From Prinsepia uniflora (taxonomy: Eukaryota; Streptophyta; Magnoliopsida; Rosales; Rosaceae): a DNA stretch of 64,000 bases. The notes beneath the pieces were generated by a model. It searched no databases. It saw only the letters and a program-made list of their open reading frames with translations, and was not told the origin of the DNA. The DNA is taken from NCBI GenBank assembly GCA_032719365.1, contig CM064870.1:43494194-43558193 (forward strand). The letters run 5' to 3'. The position numbers and the translations under genes were made by a program. Below, in pieces: positions 21,601 to 33,572 of the stretch; position 1 is the first letter of the stretch, and each line of letters opens with the position of its first letter.

Positions 21601-23027
21601 TTTAAAATCTCTCTCTCTCTCTCTCTCTCTCTCGGAGAAATAAAGAAATTTTGTTCCATTTAATAGCATACAAGGCACATCAATATATCCATAGAGAAAA
21701 CAAAAATCAAGAATGGAAAGCGTAGTTAGTGATGGGGATGTCTTTTCTAAATATGTATGAGCAACAGGTAACCACACAGGCACCGGTTCTCATGGGCCAA
21801 AATGAACGATAGAGATCAGTTACTTTACAAACAAAAAAAACACAAAAACTTTCCACCTGCAGTAAAGAAACACAATAAATTTCAGAGATGCTTGCTTTCA
21901 TACATGGTAACTAACAATAATGTAACAGCTCATGATGAGATAATATTGTCTTAACACGAGCCAATTGAAGTCCTACTAGGAGAAGAAGAAATCATGATAA
22001 TAAAGTACCAAAGGCATATACATGTAGTGTACAAGTAGCAGTACAATGAGGTAACCGTTAGTAAGTAAGATTCGCATCAATAGCTATAACTCATAAACTC
22101 AATGACTCCTTATACCGAAATATACACTTTGACTCATTCAAATACAATGTTGCATCATAAAGCATGGCACAGAAAAGCAATCCCTTTAGTTGGATTGACT
22201 GATGGATTACCAAAAAAATAAAAGGAAAAATTAGAACTTTGAATGATCTTTTTTAAGAGACAAGTTGATTGTCATTCCAACCTAAAGAAGTCCATTTCCT
22301 TACTCTACATTAAATTCCAATAACATAACTTTTGAACTTAAAAATCATGTAACTGGTCTTTTAACTAGTCTACAAAAGCAAAATCCTTTGGTTCTGCTTA
22401 ATAGTATAAGGTCTGTCAATTTTGGTACACTATCACACTAAATATAGAAACAGATACCAGGTGAAAAGGAAAAAGGCATCATCCATCAATGGTAGTCATT
22501 GAATTCATAATGGGAAAAAATTTAGTTAACTTTGTGGGTTCCCATTCTTCTTTATTTTCCACATTGCATTACATGATCATCATTAGCAACATTAAACCAC
22601 TACAAGAAATATAAAATGTAAGAGATTCAACCTACATTGAGAAAATATATAATGCTCAGACCTAAGCAGAATGTTGCTACAGGGCAGCCAGAAGAGGAAA
22701 AGAGGCATGTATTTGGGAAAAAAAAAAATTAAATCAAATTTACCTGTCGCCGGAGGATTTACAAAATTGGCATGCAGAGTAGAAGAGAGAGATAGGTATG
22801 AAAACTTTCCAATTCCCCGAAGAGACATCGTGGCGCAAAGTGAAAGAAGGGTATTGACCATTGTGAATTTCTGATAGGATTGTTGGTTGGCATGGCAGCA
22901 TTGCGGCATTGAATTGAGGCGAAGTTGCAGAAAACAGTGGAGGAGAAGGATACACCACAGACTGAAGTTTGGAGGTAGCTATTGCCCAGAAACACATTTT
23001 CTTCTTGTTTCTCCTTTTCTTTTCCAT
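18635..23027 (-). CDS. Three-exon upstream ORF (156 codons) in frame with the F-box ORF
   Basis: I join 23027-22744, 20717-20596 and 18699-18635. Each junction is GT-AG (CAG|GTAAAT, GCCAG|GTCGG, GATCG|GTGAGT, TTGCAG|GGGA) and the phases agree. The product starts MEKKRRNKKKMCFWAIATSK and ends KRWYKSFLLKHIP. It is open throughout and ends at TAG (18637-18635). GAG CAG and then the F-box ATG follow in the same frame. I do not recognise the protein. It could be an uncharacterised N-terminal region cut off from the F-box protein by one stop, a separate small protein, or an upstream ORF in a spliced 5' leader. Extra exons in the 2-kb introns cannot be excluded. Another frame of exon 1 (ATG 22909) meets a stop soon after the first junction. 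Confidence 0.35.
21607..21633 (+). repeat. (CT)n microsatellite
   Basis: About 13 uninterrupted CT units, inside the first intron of the upstream ORF model. Such tracts are usually length-polymorphic. Confidence 0.95.
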
Positions 23028-23139
23028 TTTGAGGACCTCCAGGTCCAGCTTTAAAAAACTTGACGAGCAATAGGATTGGGTTTTTTTTTGGTTGGGCAAT
23101 AGGATTTGGTAAGGGATGGTTTTATGCGCAATGGCTTGT

Positions 23140-23420
23140 AATGAATTGGAAAATCGATATAAATAATATGATACAATATGATTATAATATAAATATAATA
23201 ATAATAAAAATAGATATTGATAATGATAATAAAAAATTCTATTTTTTTACCAAATAATAATCATATAATAGATATTAATAATGATATTGATAACAATGTA
23301 CTAATATTCTAATTTAGCAATAATAGTAATAATAATTAATATAATAATAATAGAAAATAATTAATAAAAAAGATTGTAAAACCTTTCTCCATAACCAAAA
23401 GAAAGAAAGAAAAAAATAAT
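23140..23420. repeat. AT-rich low-complexity tract (AATAAT/GATATT)
   Basis: Irregular runs of ATAATAATA, GATATTGATAATGATAATAA and similar words, without phase or coding content. It separates the F-box transcription unit from the TE-rich side. Confidence 0.8.
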
Positions 23421-23643
23421 ATTAGAAAAGTATCACATCAAAAAGATTAGAAGTGTAAACGTGGCGCTTTTTTTTTTTTTTTAATTTTGGACTTAAGAGA
23501 ATTAGAGGATATGTGGCTCTTCATCCTCTCCATTTAATCAAAAAGCCAAAAGCTTTTTCTCTCTCCCCGATTGCTGTATTCTCCATTCCTTCCTCTTTGT
23601 AATCGACGATATCAACCAGTATCATCACCCTCAAAATTGACCA

Positions 23644-23739
23644 ATGTCGAGCGCCCCAACAACACCAAACAAACCCCCTCTTCGAGATAGACTCTCCCTG
23701 CCTTCAACAGCACCCAGCTCAGGCCTTAAGATGAGTTAG
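23644..23739 (+). pseudogene. Short 5' gene remnant (31 codons)
   Basis: ATG at 23644 opens an ORF beginning MSSAPTTPNKPPLRDRLSLP and closed by TAG. The preceding 60 bp (CTCTCTCCCCGATTGCTG, then TTCCTTCCTC) resembles a 5' UTR. The proline/serine/threonine-rich start looks like a protein N-terminus that is cut off, but I do not recognise the family. It may be a truncated gene copy or a chance ORF. Confidence 0.3.
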
Positions 23740-23777
23740 GCAGAGAAAAACCAAAAAACTTCCACTAGCTTCATCGT

Positions 23778-23955
23778 AGTTATGACCGAAATATCCTCGA
23801 ATATCGGTCAATTTCGCCGATAATCCTCGATATTTCACGAAATCAACGATATTGGGGGAAAGAATTTCTTTCCCCCTGTTTAGATGTCGATCCATGAAAA
23901 TTCCGATACATCCATGGATATTTCGGCGATATTGCCGATTTTTACTTCCATGGTT
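23778..23955. repeat. Degenerate CGATATT-word repeat
   Basis: Variants of GAAATATC, TCGATATTTC, CGATATTG and TCCATGGATATTTCGGCGAT recur in both orientations around a GGGGGAAAGAATTTCTTTCCCCC palindrome (arms GGGGGAAAGAA and TTCTTTCCCCC, about 23855-23877). It looks like a small dispersed repeat with internal inverted symmetry, class unknown. Confidence 0.5.
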
Positions 23956-24486
23956 AAAAACACCTTATTTTAAAGCTTTCTCTTAACTCCATACTCCCAA
24001 AATTACCCCTACTTGTTTTTTTAGAGCAAATTACATTACATTACTGTATAGTTTACATCAAATTACACAGTTATATTTGTATATCTTGCATTTACAACCT
24101 TGTGTTCTTTAAAGGATAATATTTGCATTTCATCTTAATGATACTTCCTCATAGCACCCTTTTAATTTATCAAATTGTCTTGATAAATATATTATAATCA
24201 TAATTCATTTTTTAAATCATCATATCAAATCATATTCGTTAAAAATCAATAAAATTAGGTGTCTTTTAGTAACTCATATATGTTTCAAGTAAACCAACGA
24301 TTTTGGTAATAATTAAAATCTTCATGGCCAACCGGCCATTTAGTTGATACATTTAAAGGGGCCTTCAATCTTGTTGATTTTTAGTGGACATGATCTTAAT
24401 ATTATAATTTGGAGAATAAACCGTTTTGATTATTATATATTTACAAAGAAAATTCGATAAATATAAATAAATGTATGAGGAGGTAT

Positions 24487-25058
24487 TATACAATCCGTCC
24501 CGAATTTCGGGATTAGTTTAATCAGTAATTGATGATTAGCGTGACTAATCGGGGATTAGTCGTGAGATTTCGGAGGGACGAGATAAAATGACGATTTTGC
24601 CCTTAGGAATGGGCAAAAAGTTTACTTTTGATCTGGGCGGTCAAATGGATTTTGACCGATGACCGTGATGTAGATCGGGACGTCACCAGTTCGTAGGCAG
24701 GCGACACGTTGAAATCGAACGTTTGAAGGGAAAGTTACAGGTCTAGGAAGTTTTACAGCATTATTCATGCAAACCGAGGAAATCGCCACGTGGAATGTTT
24801 GGATTAAGAAAAATCTGGGGAAGACCCACCAGATGAGTGACAAGTGTCACCTATCTGATTGGCCCAGAACCCAATATTTTGGGTTTATCTTCATCTCATC
24901 AGCCATCTTCTCCATTTTTCCCCAAACACGTGGAAACCTCCTAACCCGTACACCCCAACGCACACCAAGCACCTCCAATCTTCATCTGATGCCCCTGGTG
25001 TGTGAATGAAAAAGAGAGAATGAGGGAAGACGATCGTGGCGGTGCTAAAGGGATAGAT
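24487..25058 (+). repeat. Left part of the outermost LTR of the 24.5-41.8 kb nest
   Basis: TATACAATCCGTCCCGAATT at 24487 is a degenerate version of the TGTAACGACCCGTCCCGAAT start. It is followed by the GTAGGCAGGCGACACG block and the palindrome at 24832-24855. It is interrupted at 25058 by the reverse solo LTR after the target copy TAGAT (25054-25058). Confidence 0.7.
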
Positions 25059-28000
25059 TGTCAGGACCCACCCCAGTTCCACCCCGAAAATCGAGGTAAA
25101 TCCTGCTCCCGTCTGACACCCCGAACACAAACCAAAGTAACTCACGATAAACCACCAAACTACACAGTCAGACGCAGGAGAAATTTTAAACATCCCGAAA
25201 TCAAAGTTTTACAGAGCATAGTACTAAACAAATTAAACAAGTTTATCCACAAGTACACGCACAACGGAAAAGTTTAAGCACTCCGGGGTCACTCTCGAGT
25301 ACTCTAAGCCTCCGACGCTGCCTCAACGTCACAACCCCGCGCTAGCTCCACGACCTGGAGGGCAATTTAAAAACCAGAAAGTGTGAGTGGACCATAAATA
25401 AGAAAAGAATTTTCGAAAACCATTTCATAATAAAACCAGGGTTTTAGCCCTCCGTTTTGAAATCACATGCATAACCCCGTTAATGAGAACAGTTATAAAT
25501 CACACAAAGATCATCATAAAAACAATTTCAGAAAACGTCATAAGAACAGCTATAGACATCATATTATAAGCATCATAAAACCGTATCATAAAACATAAAT
25601 ACCAGGCCATCATAATCTGATCAAACCTGCTGGATCTATCCGAGTCTTTAAACTCCCGAGTCTTTAAACTCAATCCAGGCCTCAATAATATCCGAGTCTT
25701 TAAACTCCCGAGTCTTTAAACTCAACAGGCCTACGGGGGAAATATCAATATATCCGAGTATTTAAACCCAATAATCAGATCCAGCAAATCCAATCCAAAA
25801 CCATTGAAAAACCATTTCTAAATTCACATCCAAACTCGAATCCGAAATCACTGGTCTGACGCCCTTCCGGCATCCAGAACCGTCATTCCGAACCCAAATC
25901 CGGAAATCCACTTTTCCGACTTTAAAATCAAATCTCGCATCTCGAAAGCCGATTTTAAAACAAAAAACCTTGATCATCGAAATCATGTTCCAAAACCCCT
26001 TTAGAACAATTAGAAATCATTTATCATTTGAAATCCCGAAATCATAGCATCGCAGCCTCGTAAAACGTGTTGAAAATCGTACTTTCTCGAAAAACGTGCA
26101 ATTAAGCAAAACAGTTATAACATATTCAAATAACCATGAAATCACATATAAAACCGTAAAACAAGTAATTAAAAGCAGTTATGCATGCTCAAGTTTAGAG
26201 AAAGGGTCCATTCACAGTCACCGGCACGTCACTCGTGCCCCGTACGTCCCGTACGTTCCTCAGCTTCCTCGGAAAATCCCGATCCTGTCACAAGTCATCG
26301 AAGTACGTTACTAACATATCTACGAAGGTCCACCTAATTTTTCCCAAAAAATCCCCGGGTCCTAAACGTATCGAACCGGAACTCTAACTCTTTACCCTCG
26401 CGGAACTAATCTCAAACGACGTTCGATTAACCCGAAACCAATTCCAATGGATTCCTTATAACATTTAGAACAAAAACCTAGTTGGACTCTTCGCCGGAAA
26501 CTACCGCACGCGCCCCCACGCGCCGCCCAAAGTGGCTGCGCATGGGCCTCACGCTCCTGCTACAGTGTCATCGTCAACCTCAGTCTCAACGGTCCAGACC
26601 AGTCCAGCCAACCCGAACCGGCGTGACCGGTTCTCCACCAACCCTCCACCGTTTTCCACCCTTTCTTCACCAGCTTCACCGTCCAGTTCTAAGCAATTCA
26701 TTCCCCTCACTCAAACACCTCGACATAGCCCCTAGATCATCATCCCCAAACTCGAAAACAGAACCCGTTCAACCTCTGTTTTCCATTTCGGCCACCCAAG
26801 TCCTCCCCCATCACGGTGGCTATCTTAAACGCTTCTTAAGACCTTCCTAAGTCTCACCCAACACATAGAAACCCTCGACTCAAACTCAAAACCCACTACT
26901 CGCCGTTTGAAATTCACGGCCAAAACAGAGCAAAACTACGGGAAGAAGGAATTACCTGCCGTTGATCGCCGCCATGCTCACCGTCGCACTCCTTGAAGTC
27001 CACAGAGCCTCCACAACTTCCTTTCACGGCCAATTGAACTAACACACGGCCACACCACCACTATGATCTCTCACATTTTCTCTGTTTTTCTAGCTTCCCC
27101 CCGTGAGCTCTCACACTCCTCACACACAAACACAACACCTCCTAACCTCCTCACCTCACTCAATATCTCTTTCCCAATCTCTGGTCACTCACTCCCTCAC
27201 TAGGACACACAAACACCCATGGCCACCGTCCAATTTTCCCTCAATCTCCCTCTCTGTTTCTCTCTAGTTCGAACACACACACACAAACACGGGCACACCT
27301 GCACGACTTGAACACACCCGTACACTACCTAGAACCCACTAGCCAAACCTGTAACGACCCGTCCCGAATTTCCGGGATTAGATTAGTCACTAATCTCGAT
27401 TAGTGAGGTTGATCGGTGATTAGTAGGGCGGAATCGGACAAATTGTGCAAAATGACCGTTTTGCCCCTAGTCGTGGGCAAAATGTTGACTTTTTGATCGG
27501 GCGGTCAAACGGACTTTGACCGATGACCGTGACGTAGTTCTGGACGTCACGAGTTCATAGACAGGTGGCACGTTCTATTCCGACATTCGTAGAGAAAGTT
27601 TTGAGGTTTGGAAGTTGAGGGGTATTTTGGTAATTTGACATAATAGGGGTCAAATGTTGACATTTTGACCGGGAAGTCCGATGGACGAAGGCCAAGGACG
27701 GTTACGTAGGTATCGTCGATACGAATCCAATGACAGGCGGCATGCCAAAATCGGAGATTCGACGACGACGTTATGGTCAAGGAAACGAAATTACGAATCG
27801 AGGCTCGGATTAAAATAATGATATAATAATAAATAGTGACCGTTGACTGTGCACCTCCGGATGAGTGACAAGTGTCACCCATCCCTTGTTTCCAGCTCCT
27901 TGTTTCCCTCCAAACATCATCATTACTACATCATCATCACTAATCCACCATTTCCCTTAATTAATCACCCTTAATCCTCCATTTTCTTCTCTGTGTACTG

Positions 28001-29398
28001 AAAACCGTGAGAAAAATCTGTGTGGGAGAATTGGGAGAATTAGCTCCCTCTCTCTGCCGTTCTTGAGAGAAAAATGAGAGACTAAGATGATTGAATTAAC
28101 GGGGAAACACGAGGGGTTGAGAGAGTATTGAATTTTGGATTTTGGATTTCGGGAAAATTGGGGGGAAAATTCGAAATGGAAGATTTAGGCCGTGAGGATC
28201 AAATTGGAGATTACCTTTAGCTTCCTGGGATCACAACGATCAGAATCGTCGAAGGAACGAAGGGAATTGGTGCTGTTTTGGCTCTGATCACACTTGGTGA
28301 CAGAGGAGGAAATTCGACCTTGAGTCGTGAAGTTGGAGGCTTCGATGGATGGAATTGAGGTGGGGAAACTACTTCTCATGATCCCACGATGCTTCTGGGT
28401 TCGTCAATTGAAAGAAAACGGTCGTGGTTGACGAAACTCCATGGTTGCACAGTGGACGGTGTTCGAGCTTGTGTCGTGATCATTTAGTGATCAAACGACG
28501 AAATTGATGTGGGGGAATTGTTCCTCATGATCCATTGATGCTTCTGGATGCATCAATTGGAAGAAACCTGCAGCCATTGAAGGAATCCCATGATTGAACA
28601 GTGACCGGAGTGTTCTTCGTGTTCATCGTGGAATCGATGGAATCTGGGTAAGTGTTCGTGTAATTGAGTTTACAGAACTAAAATTAGACTTAAAACGAAA
28701 CTAACTGAATGATTAATTGAAGGAATTAAGGCTGAATTGATGGACATTGAACCAGGTTGTATCGCGGGTAAATTGGACCCGTTTACCAGACATACGGGTT
28801 AGAACGATGCACTGTAGCAGGCGCATGAGTTTCACACGCAGCCACTCACGGCGGCGCGTGACGGCGCGTGGGCACGAATCTCGAGGTGAGGTCAACATGA
28901 CTTCTGTCCTATTTAATGTAACGGACATTTTGGAATTGGTTTTGTGTCGATCGGACACCGTCTCGATAGTGTTCGGGATTTCCGAAGGTTTTTAATTATG
29001 TTTAAAAATAAGTAAAAATTCGGGAAAATTACGGGACTTTGATAGGATGTTAATGATGAGGTTAGTGACCCTCTAATGTGATTTGGACAGGATTGGGAGT
29101 CCCGGTGATAGTGGTGTGGCCCGTGAGGGCCGGTGGCACGCGTATCGAGGCATACCGTTAAAACGGTCTGTGAGTGGACTTTGGTTTTATAAATTCTATG
29201 CATGCTTAAATGTTTTATATGGATTATGGTTGTGATTGTATGATGTTGATTTGGTTGTTGGTAAATTGTACGGTTTCACGTATTTCGAGGCGATTTACGT
29301 GCTTGCACGTAAATCGAGGTTTTCCAGTTTTACATGGATTTTCCATATTTATGACTTGGATATAATATGATGAAATGGTTTTGAAATTGGAAATATAA

Positions 29399-29541
29399 AC
29401 TCGGGCTTGAGGCCCACTTGTTTTGGAAATTTCGGACTTGGAGTCCATTTGAGAATCAGGCCGGGGGCCCAGTTGGTTAATGAAATCGGGCCAGGGGCCC
29501 AATTGATATGAAATCGGGCTGAGACCCATTTGAGTTATATT
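29399..29541 (+). repeat. GGGCC-loop-GGCCC hairpin minisatellite
   Basis: Consecutive short units such as TCGGGCTTGAGGCCCACTTG, TCGGGCCAGGGGCCCAATTG and TCGGGCTGAGACCCATTTG occur at roughly 30-bp spacing. Each has inverted GGGCC/GGCCC arms that could fold in RNA or single-stranded DNA. It continues at 32398-32640 beyond the nested LTR and is duplicated at about 38529-38900 in the 3' LTR. Confidence 0.85.
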
Positions 29542-29546
29542 ATCGG

Positions 29547-32397
29547 TGTAACGCCCCGAACGTTCCGGAAATGTAATATTATAAAATATTGAATAAAATG
29601 ACGTTTTTACCCCTGTGTTTGTGTGGTCAATTTGTTGACTTTTTGATTTGGAGGTCGAACGGACGTTGAGTGATGACCGTGACGTAGTTCGGGATGTCAC
29701 AAGTTCATAGACAGGTGGCACGTCCGATTCGGACGCCCGGAGTGAAAGTTATGATGTTCGGAAGTTCAGGGGCATTATCGTAATTTGGGGGCTATAAGGG
29801 GAAAAAGTTGACTTTTTGTTTGAAAATTGATATTCATTTGACTCGAAGACCGTTATGTTCGTCTCGACGCCCCGAGTACAACGACAGGCGGCACGCTTGA
29901 AACGGACGTCGGATGACCGAGTTACGGGTCACGGAAGCTGGAGGGCATTTTGGTAATTTTTGCCCTGGGGGCAGTTTGGTAATTTCCGCACGGGGTACTG
30001 TTCACCACCGTGGAAAACAGAGCAGCGGCCGTGGGTCTTGTGCGTTCAATTGTTTAAGGTTTAGTGGAAGGCTCAGGGCTTTGTTTATGTCGTTTGAGGA
30101 AGTGGGAGCACGACTGAGTGGCGTGGGCAGTTTGCAGGCACGGGATTGAGTTTATTATGGCCATGGTTTCTGTGTTTGTGGGAAGCAAGTTTCAGAGAAT
30201 CTCAGACGGTTTCCCACGGGTTGCTGGCCGCTTTGATCGATTACCTGGTCGCCTTTGAGTCTGGGAACTCATTTCGATCATTTGGGCAGGCTGAGAGAGA
30301 GTTGAGGGAGGTTCTGAGACGGGGAAGAGAAAAACGCAGAAATGGAGGGAAATTCAAAGGTTGGGTTTTGAGGCGAGTTGAACCAAACTGAGGGTGGAAT
30401 TAGTCTTCTGGGATCCTTGCTAACGCAACCGTGCAAGTATTGAGGAGGATTGATCGAGGTTTGCTCAGGGACTCAAGTTCCAGTTTCTGGAAAAACACAG
30501 TATTGAGGACGACGACTTCCAGGTTAGTTTGGGGTTAATTGGTTGGATGTTTTGGTTCGTTTGGGTCCCTTATTGCTACTGGTGAAGTTAATTTGGGAAT
30601 GGAACCGTGTAGGGTGAGTTCCAGGAGTCGACTTGTTCGTTTGTTCGAGTCTGGATTGCATCGATTTAGGGACAGTCGAGGTTAACCATTGTTGCAGACC
30701 TAAAATAAATGAGTTAGAGAAGATAATAGGATTGAAAACGGGTAGAATTGATTGAGAATTGAGGGCTAACTGATCGGGTTGAGTCGCGGGTATCAGACCC
30801 GTTTAGCAGGCTGTTCGGGTAAGGGAGATGACACTGTAGCACGGCGCGTGGCCTTCACGCGCAGCCACTTTGGGCGGCGCGTGACGGCGCGTGCGATGTC
30901 ATCTCCGATCACGGTCAACATGGAAATTGTTCCTTTCAGTCCAATTAACATTTTACCTTTAGGATTCGAGTTGTTCGGGAGTCCTTCGGGATAATTTCGG
31001 GAGTCCGGAAGATTAAGTCTTTAAGTTTATTTTCGCCGAAAAATCCAGAAAAATTAGGAAAAATCCTACGAGTTATTTTGGGATGTTTGTAACCCTTCTT
31101 GTACGTTTTCACAGGCCCGGACACTTCCGAAGCTACGGAGGAGCACGCGGGACGCGATTGACGCGTCCTAAAACCGTGAGTGGACTTTTTGATTTCCTAA
31201 ATTGGGCATGCATGATTATTTTGCTTATTTATCTCATGGTTTTACATATGATTTTATGATGGTGATATGTTATATCGGTTTTACGTGTTTTCACGTTTTT
31301 CGAGATATTTACCGTATTTCACGCATTTCGAGGTTACGATTTTCGCTTATGCATGCGTGATGATTTTGATAAAGTACCTGGATATGAATATGCATGTTTC
31401 GGATTTATGATGTTTGATCACATTGTGAAGTAATTTCTGGAAATTGCATGTGTTGGAATTTGCATGTGAATTCGGGCATGAGTCCTGTTACGATGAGAAA
31501 TGTTTTTGGAATAATGTTGGAAAAAGATTTGTGATGAATCCTGATTTATTATGTTTAAAAACGGTTTTGGGTTTAAAGACCCGGTTAATGGTTGGATCTG
31601 GTTTTGGGTTTAAAGACCCGGTTATTTAACGACGGGGGCGAGCCCGAAAATTGGGTTAAAGACCCGAATTGAGTTTAAAGACTCGTGAGTTTAAAGACTC
31701 GATTATTATGATACCCCCCGAGGCCTATTAATCATGTTTTGAGTTTAAAGACTCGTTGATATCCCGGGAAGGCCTAATGTTGAGTTTAAAGACTCGGATG
31801 GATCCAACGACATAATTGTGGTTAATGATTCACGTTTTACATGATTTGTGCAATTAACGTTTAAAATGACGGTTTCTGAAACCCGGAATTGTTAAATGGT
31901 TTTTACATGAATTATGGTGATCCTTTGTAACGTTTTCCATGTGTTTCGGAAAAAGAGTTTTCAAAAGTTTAATATGCAAAATTTGGATATTTGGTTATGC
32001 ATGCGTGTTACAAAACTGGAGGGCGAACCCGATTTCGGAAAAACTGTTTTTCCTATAAAGCTTATGTTTCGGTCCACTCACACTTTGTTGTTTTAAATTC
32101 CCTCCAGGTCGTGGAACAAGCGTGGGGGCAAGCGCCGAGGCAGAGGCGGAGGCATAAAGTTTTTCCGTTGCGGAGTAGTTAGTTCACAGAGTAGGACTTG
32201 TTTCTTTAACTTGTTTTGTAATATTGCTCTGTGAAACTGTGGACTTGACGTCCAGTCGGATGTATTTGTTTAATCTCCCTGGTCTGACAATGGGTGTGTT
32301 GTAATTTTAACTAGTTTCCGGTCTTTTTGATTCGATTGTCAGACGGGAGCATGATACTTCCCGATTATCGAGGCGATAATCGGGGTGGGTCCTGTCA
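29547..32397 (+). mobile_element. Solo LTR (2851 bp) nested in the 5' LTR
   Basis: It starts TGTAACGCCCCGAACG and ends GGGTGGGTCCTGTCA, flanked by perfect ATCGG duplications (29542-29546 and 32398-32402). The empty site is visible as a single ATCGG in the 3' LTR near 38670, which proves an insertion. It has donor CTTCCAG|GTTAG near 30520, acceptor TTTTCACAG|GCCC (31114/31115), a 61-bp exon-like block, donor GTGAGTGG at 31176, a GTTTAAAGACTC array (31555-31800), and acceptor CCCTCCAG|GTCG (32107/32108). Confidence 0.93.
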
Positions 32398-33559
32398 ATC
32401 GGGCCAGGAGCCCAGTTGATTTACGAATTCGGGCCGTGGGCCCAGTGGGTTTATAGGTCGGGCTGCGGGCCTAGTTGGTTTACAAATTGGAGCGTGGGCC
32501 CAGTGGTTCATAAAATCGGGCATGAGGCCCAGTTGGATAATAAATGTGATTTCGAGTCTGGGACCCTATGTTTAATAATTGTGATTTTGGGTCAGGGACC
32601 CTAAATGGAAATTTCGGGCAGGGCCCATTGTAATGATGTGATAAAAGGATTTAAGAAAACTGTTTTCCATATACCATCTGGATACAAGGATATATGATGG
32701 TCTCCTCCAGATGTCTGGGACACTGGGAAGTCACGGTGCATTGCCTGCGAGGGGTCATTGTACGAAGCAGCCGGACCGTATGATTACTCAGGAGCAGGAT
32801 TGCTATGATTGACGTCAGGGACGTCAGACATTAGGGATGTCAGATATATGGACCCGGAGAGACCCCGGGTAGCACGCGTAGCTTATGAAACCGTGAGATA
32901 TGACGTCAGGGACGTCAAGCGTCTGGGACGCTAAGCATCTGGGACGCTAAGCATCTGGGATGCTGGTGATGGTAATGGTAAAATATAGATTAATGGATCT
33001 ATGAAATGGCTTTTCGGTTGGATATGTGTTATGTGGTAAAAATGGATTATTGGTTATGAAATGGTATATCGGGTCAGGGACCCTAAATGGTTTTGGATTT
33101 ATGGATTTATATTTATGGCTTTGGGCGGTGGCCCACATGGTTTTAATATGCATGGTTGTGGTATTCCACTGTTTTGGGCTGAGTTCCCACACTTGGTTTT
33201 TGGTTAACGGTTTTTGGGCTAAGGCCCTAATGGCTCGGTTGAGCAAACGTTTTGGTTACTGGTTTTCGTGGCATGCATACGTTTTTATTGGAGGGCATAA
33301 ATGTCTTATAAATGTATTTGGTAAACTTATTGGTTTTTGTCCACTCACAGCTTTTGGTTTTAATGCCTTTCAGGTTGATTACGGATGCGATTGCAGCAGA
33401 GGCTGAGACATTGCACATTTCCTCCATCGGTCCTTGCGCACTCTGGATGCCCCGGTTGGGCAGTGACTCTTGGTTATCCCTTGTCTGACACTCCTTATTG
33501 GACGGGAGCAGGGCACATTCCACGGTAATCCCAGGGGGATTGGGATGGGTCCTGTCAAC

Positions 33560-33572
33560 TTGGTATCAGAGC
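33560..33572 (+). other. Primer-binding site of the LARD-like element
   Basis: TTGGTATCAGAGC begins two bases after the 5' LTR end (33557). It is the initiator-Met-tRNA PBS, identical to those at 831 and 53880. Confidence 0.92.

Larger units (their letters stand above)
27350..33557 (+). repeat. 5' LTR of the LARD-like element (with a nested solo LTR)
   Basis: It runs from TGTAACGACCCGTCCCGAAT to GGGATGGGTCCTGTCA. Signals present are the palindrome at 27860-27883, a strong donor CTGG|GTAAGT at 28648, acceptor GGACAG| at 29090, exon-like block 29091-29169, donor GTGAGTGG at 29170, and acceptor CCTTTCAG|GTTG at 33373/33374. The GGGCC-N-GGCCC hairpin array is split by the nested insertion at 29547. 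It has one more 16-bp CATCTGGGACGCTAAG unit near 32940 than the 3' LTR. Confidence 0.88.

Noticed and set aside
22592..22909. 105-codon minus-strand ORF starting at ATG 22909
   Set aside because: It reads through the donor at 22743 into the intron. Spliced to the next exon its frame closes after a few codons, unlike the frame used in the 23027 model.
26482..26850. 122-codon Pro/Ser-rich ORF
   Set aside because: Antisense shadow within the reverse solo LTR; low-complexity composition and no conserved domain.
29224..29721. 165-codon minus-strand ORF
   Set aside because: It crosses the hairpin minisatellite and the junction of the nested LTR at 29547, so it did not exist as one unit before the insertion. 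No domain.
31555..31800. CRISPR-like regular array of GTTTAAAGACTC repeats
   Set aside because: The context is a plant LTR. Units are short, irregularly spaced and shared between LTR copies. It is a minisatellite, not a CRISPR.
33026..33406. 126-codon ORF, with a partial twin at 39285-39569
   Set aside because: It lies inside putative LTR intron 2. The twin is only the other LTR copy and is already frameshifted; composition follows the repeat.
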